In this document: positions 8,301 through 17,610 of the stretch, piece by piece
How positions within the stretch are numbered: position 1 is the first letter of the stretch
How the letters are laid out: every line of letters starts with the position of its first letter
Assembly (NCBI RefSeq): GCF_013166575.1
Contig: NZ_JABKKE010000016.1
Location: 27,914 to 91,913 of the forward strand
DNA: 64,000 nt
Reading direction: 5' to 3'
DNA from: Xylanibacter rodentium
Lineage (GTDB): Bacteria > Bacteroidota > Bacteroidia > Bacteroidales > Bacteroidaceae
Made by a program: the position numbers and the translations under genes
The notes under the pieces: generated by a model
The model's database searches: none
Told to the model about the DNA's origin: nothing
Seen by the model: the letters and a program-made list of their open reading frames with translations, nothing else

Positions 8301-9625
8301 TAAGCAAGCCGATGGTGCTGTTCGACCCCGGATATGATGTCATTGACGCCGATATAGTGTGGAATGAGGCCGAAGGACAGTATGTTATGGTGTTCAAGCG
8401 TGAGGGCGACCGTGCGCTGAGCCGTGCCACAGCTCCTTATCTCGTACCTGCGGGCGATAAGACCACGGGTGCGTGTCAGTGGGTGAGAGATCCTGATTTC
8501 GGTATTGATGAGAGCGGACAGAGCATTGAGGCTCCTTCACAGTTCCGATATATAGGCAGCAAGCGCTGGCAGTTGGGATATCAGAAATATTCAAACGGCT
8601 ATAATTATCGTATAATGGACCTTGACGAGCATGGGGCCAATCCTGCCAACCGTCGTGACATTTCCGGAGATCTGGCTCCGCAGCACGGCTCTTTCGTGAA
8701 GCTGACAGAGGCCGAATACCGCTATCTGGAGACATGGGAGCAGGTGGTGACGCTGCTTGACAAGGTCAAGCCTATCCACGAAGTGCTGCCTACTGACGAG
8801 TCGCGTACGGCGATAGAGAAAGCCGGGCACGCCTTGGCTGACGACCTCGGCTCGTTCGCGGCAAACGCGGCTGCCATGCAGGAGGCGCTCGCGGCTTTGG
8901 AGAAGGCTCTTGAGAAGACACCGAATATCAACGAATATCTGTTGGAGCAGGCCCGTCAGGGCAGACCTACCGACCTCACTCCAATAATAGCGAACGGTGA
9001 TTTCTCGGCAGGCGGCACAGGATGGACGACCTCGCCCGCCTTTACCGCTGCCAACGGATATGTGGCGGAATACTATAATACCAACTTCGACTTCAGCCAG
9101 ACACTGACGGGACTGCCCGACGGTGACTATGAGGTGACGGTGCAGGGATTCTACCGTATGGGCGGAATCAATGAGGCTACGGCCGCGCACAATGGCGGCA
9201 CGGAGGAACTCAACGCCATATTTTATGCCAACTCTGTTGAAACCCCGATGCTGAGCCTGTACGACGGTTCGGCATCGGGTGATTATACGATGTCGCCGTA
9301 CAACTATCCCGACAATGTGGGTGGTGCTGACGAGGCGTTCAACAGAAAGCATCTGTATGTCAACACCATCAGACTGAGTGTGAGCGGCGGAACATTGAAG
9401 ATAGGCATACGCAAGGATAAGCATGTGGGAGCGGACTGGTGCTGCTTTGACAATTTCACACTGCGTTATTTAGGACGTACCGACGCCGTGACAGCGATTA
9501 GGATCGATGGTGTGAAGGGTACGGAACGGTGCAGCAGCCTGAAGGGAATGTACATTTCGGAAATTGACAATTATCATGGTGTGTATATTCAAAACGGACA
9601 AAAGAAAATCAAGAAATTGAACTGA
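5333..9625 (+). CDS. GH51 alpha-L-arabinofuranosidase fused to a GH43 domain and a binding module
   Basis: I start this 1430-residue protein at ATG 5333 because a signal peptide (MKNKKLFLSAAVIAAA...SAQ) begins there. Residues 22-555 are GH51, with LFFEEINHAGDGG, the acid/base Glu360 in VGNEN and the likely nucleophile Glu443 in NGEYA. At about 560-710 a LamG-like beta-sandwich is inserted, followed by the GH51 beta domain. Residues 825-1135 form a GH43 propeller with a complete triad: Asp881 (MRDAY), Asp1005 (IDADI), Glu1066 (IEAPS). A helical linker precedes a module at 1213-1385 of the same type as those in the preceding protein, then a C-terminal tail. It should release arabinofuranosyl residues from arabinan, arabinoxylan or arabinogalactan outside the cytoplasm. 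The exact substrate is not readable. Confidence 0.85.
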   Translation: MKNKKLFLSAAVIAAAIQTSAQITMTVDATKRGPLVSPYQYGLFFEEINHAGDGGLYAELVKNRSFEEGLDGWTSVGGSEMSLVTSSLMNDAQGHALSVTVSSASDADKKGIANSGFWGMSVQKDSIYTLSLWVKGQKSFTGRLTAQLRAADGNTVIGQSEIGGDVSSTKWSRLTATIKATDTDNAGQLVLLTGNNGRLNIDMVSLFPGTWRGRANGLRPDLAQLLADTRPTFLRFPGGCYVEGEGSYDNAFQWKKTIGPIEERPGHMNQNWRYRSSDGLGYDEYLQLAEDLGAAPMFVVNIGLGHGFTLSLEETKTLVQDCLDAIEYANGDASTEWGARRIANGHAEPYNLKFIEVGNENYQAGDIGYVERYYMFYKAIREKYPEIVIIGNVEAWGTDNPSWRNKYPVDLVDEHYYRSYSWMIDNYNKYDNTPRSIGIYNGEYAANAGGTYGTYGNMNSALGEAVYMLGMERNSDVCRMASFAPIFTHEKDPRWAYDMIHFKQGANFVTPSYHVQKILGNSLGHQNMLWTETGNSLNVRTGGNVGVGSWSTQVVYDDVTVILSDGTVVAQDNFDTNSGKWTFNTGTWSVADGALSQTMMSDNCTAVLDIPVTGDSYTYKLRARKTSGNEGFLIIFDRQDANNYIWWNLGGWNNSQHGVETCVNGAKSTVASAAGSIETGRWYDIEIRKEGNNVTCLLDGREIHNFTLSAPKALYQSLQMTEDGSAMLLKVVNPHAKGQQLTIDAHNMTLLGARTEYSLKAESGLAENTMDNPHNVAPDVTPDAPSAETAAKDGKIVLDVPAYSLTVYRIAIADAAPEAVEDNAYTREDAGMYGYLYAHMHTTREITCYALSSNGTYWRDLFDSKEVFPASKYTETGGMRDAYICRTQTGNFLLAGTDMTSALGWTSNHRMTFMHSNDLVHWDKHISIDLESEENMKALGLTDVKDMTAAWAPQIIFDPVTGKYMAYYSVGFPDRHRIYYSLMNEDLTEVSKPMVLFDPGYDVIDADIVWNEAEGQYVMVFKREGDRALSRATAPYLVPAGDKTTGACQWVRDPDFGIDESGQSIEAPSQFRYIGSKRWQLGYQKYSNGYNYRIMDLDEHGANPANRRDISGDLAPQHGSFVKLTEAEYRYLETWEQVVTLLDKVKPIHEVLPTDESRTAIEKAGHALADDLGSFAANAAAMQEALAALEKALEKTPNINEYLLEQARQGRPTDLTPIIANGDFSAGGTGWTTSPAFTAANGYVAEYYNTNFDFSQTLTGLPDGDYEVTVQGFYRMGGINEATAAHNGGTEELNAIFYANSVETPMLSLYDGSASGDYTMSPYNYPDNVGGADEAFNRKHLYVNTIRLSVSGGTLKIGIRKDKHVGADWCCFDNFTLRYLGRTDAVTAIRIDGVKGTERCSSLKGMYISEIDNYHGVYIQNGQKKIKKLN

Positions 9626-9654
9626 AAAGAAATAAACTATTAACTAACTTGAAT

Positions 9655-12327
9655 ATGAGATTTAAACTTATGCGAAAAAGGAACGTGCCGGACTTGAAGC
9701 CACGGCCTGCACGCCATGTGACGGCTCTTACGGCCATGGCAATGCTCGCCGGGACGTTCGGCATTCAGTCGTGTGACGACGAGGTCCTTACCGGACAGCC
9801 GTCGTGGCTGGGCAACTCTATCTATGAGCGTCTGGCGGAAGACGGCAATTACACTACGACATTGCGTCTGATTGACGACCTCGGGCAGACGACCGTGCTC
9901 AGCGGAACCGGCTCAAAGACGCTTTTTGTGGCTGACGACGCTGCGTACAAGCGGTGGTTCGAGAACAACTCGTGGGGAGTGAAGAACTACGAACAGTTGT
10001 CGGTGGCCCAGAAGAAGTTGCTGTTGAACAACTCGATGGTGAACAACGCCTATCTGATAGAGTTGCTGGGCAATACGTTTGACTCGGAGATACAGCCCGG
10101 AACGTGTATGCGCCGTGCCACGGCCACTTCCATCTATGACTCTGTGCCGCGTATGTATCCTGAACAGATGCCGGCCACGGTGGCATGGGACAAGCATCGT
10201 GACAAGAAAGACGGTATACTGATTTTCATGGACGGTACTTCGGCACCGATGATTCACTTCCTGCCGGCGTATATGACGCATAACAAGATAACCGACAAGG
10301 ATCTTACCATACTCACCAATGGCGAGGCTACAAGTATTGCCGAGGCGTGGGTGGACGGAAAGAAAGTGGTGGAACGAGACATCATATGTAAGAACGGATA
10401 TGTACAGAAAGTGGAGGAAGTGATAGAGTCGGCTCCAAATATGGCCCAGATATTGCGACAGCACCCGAACATGTCGATGTGGTCGAAGTTTGTCGACCGT
10501 TTCTCGGCTCCTTACTATCATGCCGAGGGTACGCGCAACTATAACCGTCTGAACAACACCAACGATTCGGTGTTCACATTGCGCTATTATAGTGAGGTGT
10601 CGCTCGGAGGCGAGAAAAACCAATACACGCCTGATGGAAAGAAGGTTGGCGAACTGCTTGCTTTCGACCCGGGATGGAACCACTATATGTACAACAACAC
10701 TATGGGACGCGACATGCACAACGACGCCGGAGCGATGTTCGTACCCACTGACAAGGCCTTGAACGAATGGTGGGAAGTAGGCGGCAAGCCTCTTAAAGAC
10801 GAGTATGGCTCATGGGACAATGTGCCTCAGAAAGTGCTCTCGAAGCTGATTAATGTGAACATGCTCAGTTCGTTTTCCGATTATGTCCCCTCGAAATTCA
10901 AGGCCGTGGTAAATGATGCCAAGGTGGAGATGGGTATAACGCCGGAAGATGTGGACAGTTGCTTTATAGGATGCAACGGTGTAATATATATGGTGAATAA
11001 GGTATTTGCGCCAAGTGAATATTCGTCGGTGGTATTCCCTGCCCTTATCCATGAGAACACGATGAAGGTGATTTACCAGGCCATTGAAGATTACGACTTC
11101 CTGCCGTTCCTCAACTCCATGGATGCACGGTTCAGCATGATTCTGCCTACCAACAATGCGTTGCTGAATTATATAGACCCCGCTACATACGGTGAGCCTG
11201 TACAGTCGTTGCTGAGATTCTATTATGACACCGAGGAAAAGACAACCAAGGCCGACCGTTACAATTGTACGGTGGGCAGCGACGGTACGGTGATAGTGGG
11301 GCAGATGCAGGAAGAGAATGTGAATTCCACTATTGTGGAGAACCGTCTCAAGGATCTGATAAATTCTATGATTATTGTGGGCGACGTGGAAGACGGACAT
11401 GAATATTATCTGACAAGAGGCGGTAGTGCTGTTCGAGTGAAGAATGCGGGACAGGCCAATTCCATGACTTTTGAGGGAGGATGGCAGGTTGAGCACAATG
11501 TTGCCGTGGCTGTGTCCAATATAGACGACAAGGTTAAGGAAGGTGGTAACGGTAAATCGTATACTGTGGATAACGGATACCCGATGGGCGCCGAAAAATC
11601 GGTGTACAAGACTCTGCTGGGAAAACCGGAATATGGGGAGTTCCTGAAACTTCTCAACGGTGGAGACAAGGATTCTACGGCTTACAATCTTTTGATAGCA
11701 GAAATGGGTTCGGGTTCGACGAAATATCAGTGCTCGGACAACAACAATAACTTTAACATGCGTCTGTTCGACAACTTCAACTATACCGTATATGTGCCTA
11801 CAAGTGATGTTATAAAGGACATGCAGGCCAAGGGCTATCTGCCTTCGTGGAGTGATTTTGAGGAAGTGGATGACGGTGAGAAGTACAAAGACTTCAACTC
11901 GGAACAGAAAAAGTTTATAAAATATATCATTAAGAGTCGCATAAATAACTTCCTGCGTTATCACATACAGGATAACTCTCTGTATGTGGGCGGTACGGCT
12001 GTCCAGGGTGAGAGTGTAAGGTATGAGACCTCGAAGATAAATCCTGCGAACGGACGCTTCTTCTCGCTCGGTGTGACAGCTGTAGGCGACAATCTGGAGA
12101 TAACCGACCAGCGTGGCAACAAGTGTCATGTGGTGAAGAAGACAGGACTGTACAACAATATCTGCCGCGAATATTGGTTCCAGAATCACGGAACGACCAG
12201 AAACCAGTGGAAGACGATTTATTCCACTTCCGATGCTGTGGTACACCTTATTGACGGGGCGTTGCTGTATAGCGACAATCAGCTTACACGATGGGAGGAC
12301 GAGATTGAAAAACTAAAAAAACAATAG
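9655..12327 (+). CDS. Surface lipoprotein with several fasciclin (FAS1) domains
   Basis: This 890-residue protein has a long basic N-region and a lipobox FGIQSC, with the acylated Cys at residue 40 followed by DDE, an acidic run typical of surface export in Bacteroidota. Three FAS1-like repeats can be seen: around residues 55-260 (TLFVADDAAYKRWF), 465-590 (FSMILPTNNALLNYI) and 630-830 (YTVYVPTSDVIKDM). ACTATTAACTAAC at 9636-9648 lies just before the start and also precedes the first gene of the locus. The gene is 9 bases before susC, so the two are surely co-transcribed. A role as the third partner of the SusCD complex, in the place of a SusE/SGBP protein, is inference from position. Confidence 0.75.
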   Translation: MRFKLMRKRNVPDLKPRPARHVTALTAMAMLAGTFGIQSCDDEVLTGQPSWLGNSIYERLAEDGNYTTTLRLIDDLGQTTVLSGTGSKTLFVADDAAYKRWFENNSWGVKNYEQLSVAQKKLLLNNSMVNNAYLIELLGNTFDSEIQPGTCMRRATATSIYDSVPRMYPEQMPATVAWDKHRDKKDGILIFMDGTSAPMIHFLPAYMTHNKITDKDLTILTNGEATSIAEAWVDGKKVVERDIICKNGYVQKVEEVIESAPNMAQILRQHPNMSMWSKFVDRFSAPYYHAEGTRNYNRLNNTNDSVFTLRYYSEVSLGGEKNQYTPDGKKVGELLAFDPGWNHYMYNNTMGRDMHNDAGAMFVPTDKALNEWWEVGGKPLKDEYGSWDNVPQKVLSKLINVNMLSSFSDYVPSKFKAVVNDAKVEMGITPEDVDSCFIGCNGVIYMVNKVFAPSEYSSVVFPALIHENTMKVIYQAIEDYDFLPFLNSMDARFSMILPTNNALLNYIDPATYGEPVQSLLRFYYDTEEKTTKADRYNCTVGSDGTVIVGQMQEENVNSTIVENRLKDLINSMIIVGDVEDGHEYYLTRGGSAVRVKNAGQANSMTFEGGWQVEHNVAVAVSNIDDKVKEGGNGKSYTVDNGYPMGAEKSVYKTLLGKPEYGEFLKLLNGGDKDSTAYNLLIAEMGSGSTKYQCSDNNNNFNMRLFDNFNYTVYVPTSDVIKDMQAKGYLPSWSDFEEVDDGEKYKDFNSEQKKFIKYIIKSRINNFLRYHIQDNSLYVGGTAVQGESVRYETSKINPANGRFFSLGVTAVGDNLEITDQRGNKCHVVKKTGLYNNICREYWFQNHGTTRNQWKTIYSTSDAVVHLIDGALLYSDNQLTRWEDEIEKLKKQ

Positions 12328-12336
12328 CAAACAAGT

Positions 12337-15300
12337 ATGGCTAATTATATAATATCGAAAGCCGTGAACGTATCCGGCAACATCGGCAGACGGCTGTTGC
12401 TGTGTTGTGTGTTGGTGTGCTGTACGTTGGGAATGAGTGCGCAGGACATAACGTCGGTGCATGGTACGGTGAAAGACGATTTCGGCGAACTTATGGGCGC
12501 CACAGTCTGTGAGATTGACCGTAACGGGCGTATCATCGAATCGGCTATAACGGATCTCAACGGTAACTTTACCATGAGAATACGTAACCCGAAAGACAAG
12601 ATTCGTTTCAGCTATGTGGGCTGCAAGACAATGGTGTTGCCCATCAACAAGACCAACTATGTGGTGACGATGAAGTCGGCTACGGAAATCAAGGAAGTGG
12701 TGGTAAAGTCGAAAGGACGTGCCACCGGAGGCAACAATCTTGCTGTGCCCGAACGTGAGATTTCATATGCCAAGCAGACCATCAACATGGATAAGTTTGA
12801 GGGTCTCGGATTCACAACTGTAGACGAGGCTTTGCAGGGACAGGTGGCCGGTCTTGACATCATTGCCACTTCGGGTAACCTCGGTTCCGGCTCGACGATG
12901 CGTCTGCGCGGTGCAAGTTCGCTGTCGTCGCTGACCAACGAGAACCCGCTTATCGTTGTTGACGGAAACACATGGAATGTGGATATGAGTAACTTCGACC
13001 TGGCGTCGGCCAACGACGAGAAGTTTGCCGAGCTGCTCAATATCAACCCTGAAGACATCGCATCGATAACGGTGCTGAAAGACGCCGCCGCAACAGCCAT
13101 CTACGGTTCGCAGGGCGGTAACGGTGTTATCGAGCTTACCACCAAGCGTGGTGCGCGCGGTAAACCGCGTATCTCGTATTCGCTCAAGCTCACGGGTACG
13201 TATCAGCCCAAAGGTTACGATCTGCTTTCGGGTGACGACTACACCATGTTGCTGAAAGAGGCTTATTTCAACCCGCAGCAGAACGACGCGGCAAGTAACA
13301 TTCCTGAACTGAACTACGACCCGACTTATTCGGAGTATGAGCAGTACAACAACAATACCGATTGGGTGGACGCCGTTACACAGTGGGGTCTGCGACAGAA
13401 TCACTATGTCACCATCTCGGGTGGTGGAGAGAAGGCCAACTTCCGTATTTCCGGCGGTTACGACCATGAGACGGGTTCGGTGATAGAGCAGGTTATGGAC
13501 CGTTTCTCCACGCGTGTGAACCTCGACTACAACGTGAGTGAGCGTATCAAAGTGTCTACAAACTTCTCGATGACTTATACCAAGAATCAGCGCAACTCCG
13601 ACAACCTGCTGGCCATAGCAATGAAGAAGATGCCTAACATGGGTATCTACGAGCAGGATGCCGTGACAGGTGCCAATCTGGGCTCATACTATACTATGCT
13701 TCAGGAGCCTTACAGCTCGAATCAGTTCAAGGATGACCAGCGTACTTATGTGAATCCGGTAGCTTCGGCAAAACTCGCCAAGAACGAAAGCCGTTCTTAC
13801 AACCTTGCTCCCGAGCTGGTCATCAACTACCGTCTGCTCGGTCTTGACGATGAGCACTGGCAGTTGAATTGGCGCGGTTCGGTATATATGAACATATTCA
13901 ACGAATATGCCGACCGTTTCTATCCACAGGAGCTTACCACCGTGTCGTGGGACAAGGGTGTGAACACCAGTTACTCGGGCTCCTCGAAGAGCGTCTCGTT
14001 CAACACCAAGCAGACCCTTACGTTGATTCCGCATTTCAACAACACAGACCACTCGCTTATGGCAATGGCCCGTATGGAACTCAACAGCGGCTCGTCGAGC
14101 GGCCAGTCGACAGACGGAAAGGGTCTGGCTTCGGGCGGAGTGACCAGTCCGAACGCCGGTGGTCTGATTGACAAGATGAACTCGAGCTACGCCCAGTGGC
14201 GCTCGCTGTTCTACACGTTCTCCGTACACTATGCCTACAAGGGCCGTTACATGGCCGACTTCTCCATACGTGCCGACGGTACAACAAAGTTCGGACCGGA
14301 CAACAGATGGGGTTACTTCCCTGCAGTGTCACTGCGCTGGAACATCAGCGACGAGCCGTGGATGAAGGCTACGAAGACATGGCTGTCGATGCTTTCGCTG
14401 CGTCCCAGCTGGGGTAAAGTGGGACATCAGCCCAATAGGGACTATCTGTATACGTTGAAGTATGGTACTACAGACCGTTATCTTGACATGTCGGCAATGC
14501 GTCCGTTGAACATACGCCTTACAGACTTGAAGTGGCAGACGGTGTCAAGCTACAACCTAGGTATGGATATCGGTCTCCTTGATTATAAAATCAACATTAC
14601 GCTTGAGGGTTATCGCTCCACTACCGAAGACATGCTTATGGCTAATTACCGGATTCCGTCCAATGCCGGTTACTACACCTTGCCTTACCGCAACACGGGT
14701 AAGATGCGTAACATAGGATGGGAATTCCATATCAATACCAACAAGCTGATAAAGGCCGGTAAGTTTACGATGGATATGAACGTCAATTTCGGTAACAACC
14801 GCAACGAGATTCTCGAGATGGACGAGTCGGTGCTCAGAAGCATGAACTCTACGTTCAACCATGAAAACCGTCAGGTGCTCACACGCGTACAGTTGCACAA
14901 CCCGTTCGGAGCCATCTACGGATTCCGCTTCAAGGGCGTTTACCAGTATAGGTACGACACGTTTGCCGCCATGAGCCATGAAGACCAGCAACGTTTTATC
15001 GACGCCGGAAACACTGCCCCTGTGGCTCTCGACGCCAATGGAAAGGTGATTTACAACACCAAGGACGAGCCCGTGCGCATGATGTTCAACTACACCAACG
15101 ACGGTACCGGCCGCAACTATAAATTTGAAGGCGGTGATGCCATATACGAGGATATGAACAACGACGGTAATATAGATGCTCTTGACATTGTTTACCTCGG
15201 TTCTTCTCTGCCTAAGCTCACCGGAGGTTTCGGATTCACGTTCAATTACGGTGCATGGAGACTTAACACGTCGTTCGTTTACCGTGTGGGCAACAAGATT

Positions 15301-15705
15301 CTCAATATGGCCCGTCTCGATGCCGAGGCTATGATCTCTAACAACAACCAGAGTCAGGCTGTTAACTACCGCTGGCGTAAGGAGGGTGACATAACGCCTA
15401 TTCCGCGCGCCATGTATGGAAAGGACAGCCAGTACAACACGCTTGTCAGCGACCGGTTCGTAGAGGACGGAACATATCTGCGTATGAGCTATGCACAATT
15501 GTCGTACTCCATTAACAAGAAGAACCTGAAGTGGATCGGTCTCAACAAACTGAGTTTCTATCTGAGTGCCAACAACCTCTTCGTTCTCACCAAATACACG
15601 GGTGTGGATCCGGACGTGAGCTACAGCGGATATGGAGCAGCCACCGACTGGGGGCAGACTCCGCGTGCGCGTTCGTATACATTGGGTATCACTGTTGACT
15701 TCTGA
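12337..15705 (+). CDS. SusC/RagA-family TonB-dependent outer-membrane transporter 1
   Basis: This 1122-residue protein has a signal peptide ending near SAQ (about residue 35). A CarboxypepD_reg-like beta domain follows at about 41-120 (VHGTVKDDFGELMGATV). The plug domain lies at about 150-260, with TVDEALQGQVAGLDI and the SusC signature TMRLRGASSL...NPLIVVDG. The rest is a 22-strand-type barrel ending in an aromatic residue (GITVDF). Its stop overlaps the susD start (TGATG), which is direct evidence of translational coupling. It should import oligosaccharides across the outer membrane using TonB energy, capped by its SusD partner. Confidence 0.95.
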   Translation: MANYIISKAVNVSGNIGRRLLLCCVLVCCTLGMSAQDITSVHGTVKDDFGELMGATVCEIDRNGRIIESAITDLNGNFTMRIRNPKDKIRFSYVGCKTMVLPINKTNYVVTMKSATEIKEVVVKSKGRATGGNNLAVPEREISYAKQTINMDKFEGLGFTTVDEALQGQVAGLDIIATSGNLGSGSTMRLRGASSLSSLTNENPLIVVDGNTWNVDMSNFDLASANDEKFAELLNINPEDIASITVLKDAAATAIYGSQGGNGVIELTTKRGARGKPRISYSLKLTGTYQPKGYDLLSGDDYTMLLKEAYFNPQQNDAASNIPELNYDPTYSEYEQYNNNTDWVDAVTQWGLRQNHYVTISGGGEKANFRISGGYDHETGSVIEQVMDRFSTRVNLDYNVSERIKVSTNFSMTYTKNQRNSDNLLAIAMKKMPNMGIYEQDAVTGANLGSYYTMLQEPYSSNQFKDDQRTYVNPVASAKLAKNESRSYNLAPELVINYRLLGLDDEHWQLNWRGSVYMNIFNEYADRFYPQELTTVSWDKGVNTSYSGSSKSVSFNTKQTLTLIPHFNNTDHSLMAMARMELNSGSSSGQSTDGKGLASGGVTSPNAGGLIDKMNSSYAQWRSLFYTFSVHYAYKGRYMADFSIRADGTTKFGPDNRWGYFPAVSLRWNISDEPWMKATKTWLSMLSLRPSWGKVGHQPNRDYLYTLKYGTTDRYLDMSAMRPLNIRLTDLKWQTVSSYNLGMDIGLLDYKINITLEGYRSTTEDMLMANYRIPSNAGYYTLPYRNTGKMRNIGWEFHINTNKLIKAGKFTMDMNVNFGNNRNEILEMDESVLRSMNSTFNHENRQVLTRVQLHNPFGAIYGFRFKGVYQYRYDTFAAMSHEDQQRFIDAGNTAPVALDANGKVIYNTKDEPVRMMFNYTNDGTGRNYKFEGGDAIYEDMNNDGNIDALDIVYLGSSLPKLTGGFGFTFNYGAWRLNTSFVYRVGNKILNMARLDAEAMISNNNQSQAVNYRWRKEGDITPIPRAMYGKDSQYNTLVSDRFVEDGTYLRMSYAQLSYSINKKNLKWIGLNKLSFYLSANNLFVLTKYTGVDPDVSYSGYGAATDWGQTPRARSYTLGITVDF

Positions 15706-17561
15706 TGAAAATAAACAATGCTAAAAAATATAAAGATATGGACATCAAACATAATAATGACAATAGACAGACAAGATGGGCAAGGAAAACGCTTCCGCTG
15801 GCTCTGCTTGCTCTTTCTTCCTTTATGATATCCTGTGCTGACTTTCTGGAACTTGACCCTAAGAACGAGATTATCCAGGAGCAGTTCTGGAACGAGAAGT
15901 CGGACGTAGAGAATGTCGTGGCCGGTTGTTATTCCCAATTGCAGGATTATGCTGTGATTTCGCGAATGATGATATGGGGTGAGTTCCGTTCGGAGAATGT
16001 CATAGCAGGCACGGACACAGAGAAAAGGGATGTCAGCCTGATGCGTGTGCTGAAAGAGAACATAGATGCGAGCAACGCCTATACTTCTTACGGTGACTTC
16101 TATTCCATTATCAACAACTGTAATATTGTGATACGCTATGCTCCGCAGGTGGCGGCCACCGACCCCGGATATGCCGAGAGTGAGCTTAAGGCCACCATTG
16201 CAGAGGTCAGCGCCTTGAGAGACTTGTGCTATTTCTATCTGATAAGGGCTTTCCGTGCCGTTCCTTACAGCACGGAGGCGTTTATTGATGACAATCAGAC
16301 CATGAACCTGCCGGCAACACCGTTCAGCACAGTGCTCGACTCTCTCATTACCGACCTTGAAAATGTGCGCGGTGACGCCGTGTGGCGCTATCCTTCCACC
16401 ACCACTATCAACTCCAAGTATCAGACAGGCCGCGTGACGCGCGACTTCATTGATGCCATGCTTTGCGAGATGTATTTGTGGAAGAAAGATTATGCCAACT
16501 GTGTGAAGTATGCCGACGAGGTGATAGCATCGAAGAAAAGGCTTGCGGAAATGAAAGCCAGAGAGAACGGCACCGGTCTCAGTGAGTCGACCCGTTTCGG
16601 CGACTATCCGCTGGTGGAAGATTGCAATAACATGGGCAATCAATTCGGTTATGCCTTCGAAGAAATCTTCTGCAACGGCAATTCAGATGAAAGCATATTC
16701 GAGTTGTCTTTCCTTAAGGGCGAGGTCAACATGAAGAGTAACGGTCCCGTGGGCTTCTTCTATGGTGATGCACATGCTTTACCCGGCTATGTGGCCCCGT
16801 CGGATTATGTGGCTTTTGACATCAAGAACGGAGAGAACAAGGTCTACACTACAAGATACGACATGAGGGCTCATGAGAATTTCTTAAGCCAAGGCTCGAT
16901 GGCGGCCATCTACAAGTATGTGTGTCCAAGCTTGTTTAATTGGCTTGGCGATCCGGCAAGCAACAATTTTCAGGGACATATGGGGATATCTGTGTACAGC
17001 GGCAAGGGTAATAATGACAATTGGACTACGTATTGCAAGGCCAACTGGATTATATACCGTCTGAGCGACATTATGCTGATGAAGGCCGAAGCACTTGTAC
17101 AGATGATGAGCGACAATGCCGATACCGGTGAAGGTGAGACTGGCGGAACTCTCAGTGAGGCTGATGCCGATCTGGCAGCGCGTGCCTTCGAACTGATATC
17201 GGCTGTCAACAACCGCTCGCTGTACAATTATCCGAACAATGCCCTGAATGCGGAACAATACACCACCAAAGCTCTGCTCAACAATCTTGTTTATGAAGAG
17301 CGTGAGCGCGAACTGATGTTCGAGGGCAAGCGCTGGTTTGACCTTGTAAGACGTTCCGAGCGTGAGGGCAACACCAGCTATCTGCGTCAACAGGTGTCTG
17401 CGAAAGGTTCGCAGAATGCGTCTGTCGTGCAGAGCTTCTTGGCACAGATGGATGCCATTTATTGGCCGTACCACATAGACGAGATGAAGGCAAACACTAA
17501 TCTTGTACAGAATCCGGCTTTCGGCAGTGGTGAAAACGGCAGTTATGAAACGGCCAAATAA
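15705..17561 (+). CDS. SusD/RagB-family glycan-binding lipoprotein 1
   Basis: This 618-residue protein has lipobox FMISC, Cys44 from the first ATG, followed by ADFLELDP, the usual SusD N-terminus. Alpha-helical TPR-like repeats are visible (SALRDLCYFYLIRAFRAVPYS) and the family's C-terminal motif YEERERELMFEGKRWFDLVRR is complete. The start at 15705 overlaps the susC stop; ATG 15738 is an alternative that shortens the N-region. SusD proteins sit as the lid of the SusC barrel and bind the glycan. The neighbours put it firmly with transporter 1. Confidence 0.95.
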   Translation: MKINNAKKYKDMDIKHNNDNRQTRWARKTLPLALLALSSFMISCADFLELDPKNEIIQEQFWNEKSDVENVVAGCYSQLQDYAVISRMMIWGEFRSENVIAGTDTEKRDVSLMRVLKENIDASNAYTSYGDFYSIINNCNIVIRYAPQVAATDPGYAESELKATIAEVSALRDLCYFYLIRAFRAVPYSTEAFIDDNQTMNLPATPFSTVLDSLITDLENVRGDAVWRYPSTTTINSKYQTGRVTRDFIDAMLCEMYLWKKDYANCVKYADEVIASKKRLAEMKARENGTGLSESTRFGDYPLVEDCNNMGNQFGYAFEEIFCNGNSDESIFELSFLKGEVNMKSNGPVGFFYGDAHALPGYVAPSDYVAFDIKNGENKVYTTRYDMRAHENFLSQGSMAAIYKYVCPSLFNWLGDPASNNFQGHMGISVYSGKGNNDNWTTYCKANWIIYRLSDIMLMKAEALVQMMSDNADTGEGETGGTLSEADADLAARAFELISAVNNRSLYNYPNNALNAEQYTTKALLNNLVYEERERELMFEGKRWFDLVRRSEREGNTSYLRQQVSAKGSQNASVVQSFLAQMDAIYWPYHIDEMKANTNLVQNPAFGSGENGSYETAK

Positions 17562-17610
17562 TAATGGTGAAACCGTCGGATAATCAGAAACAAACAATAA
17601 AAGTACGATT

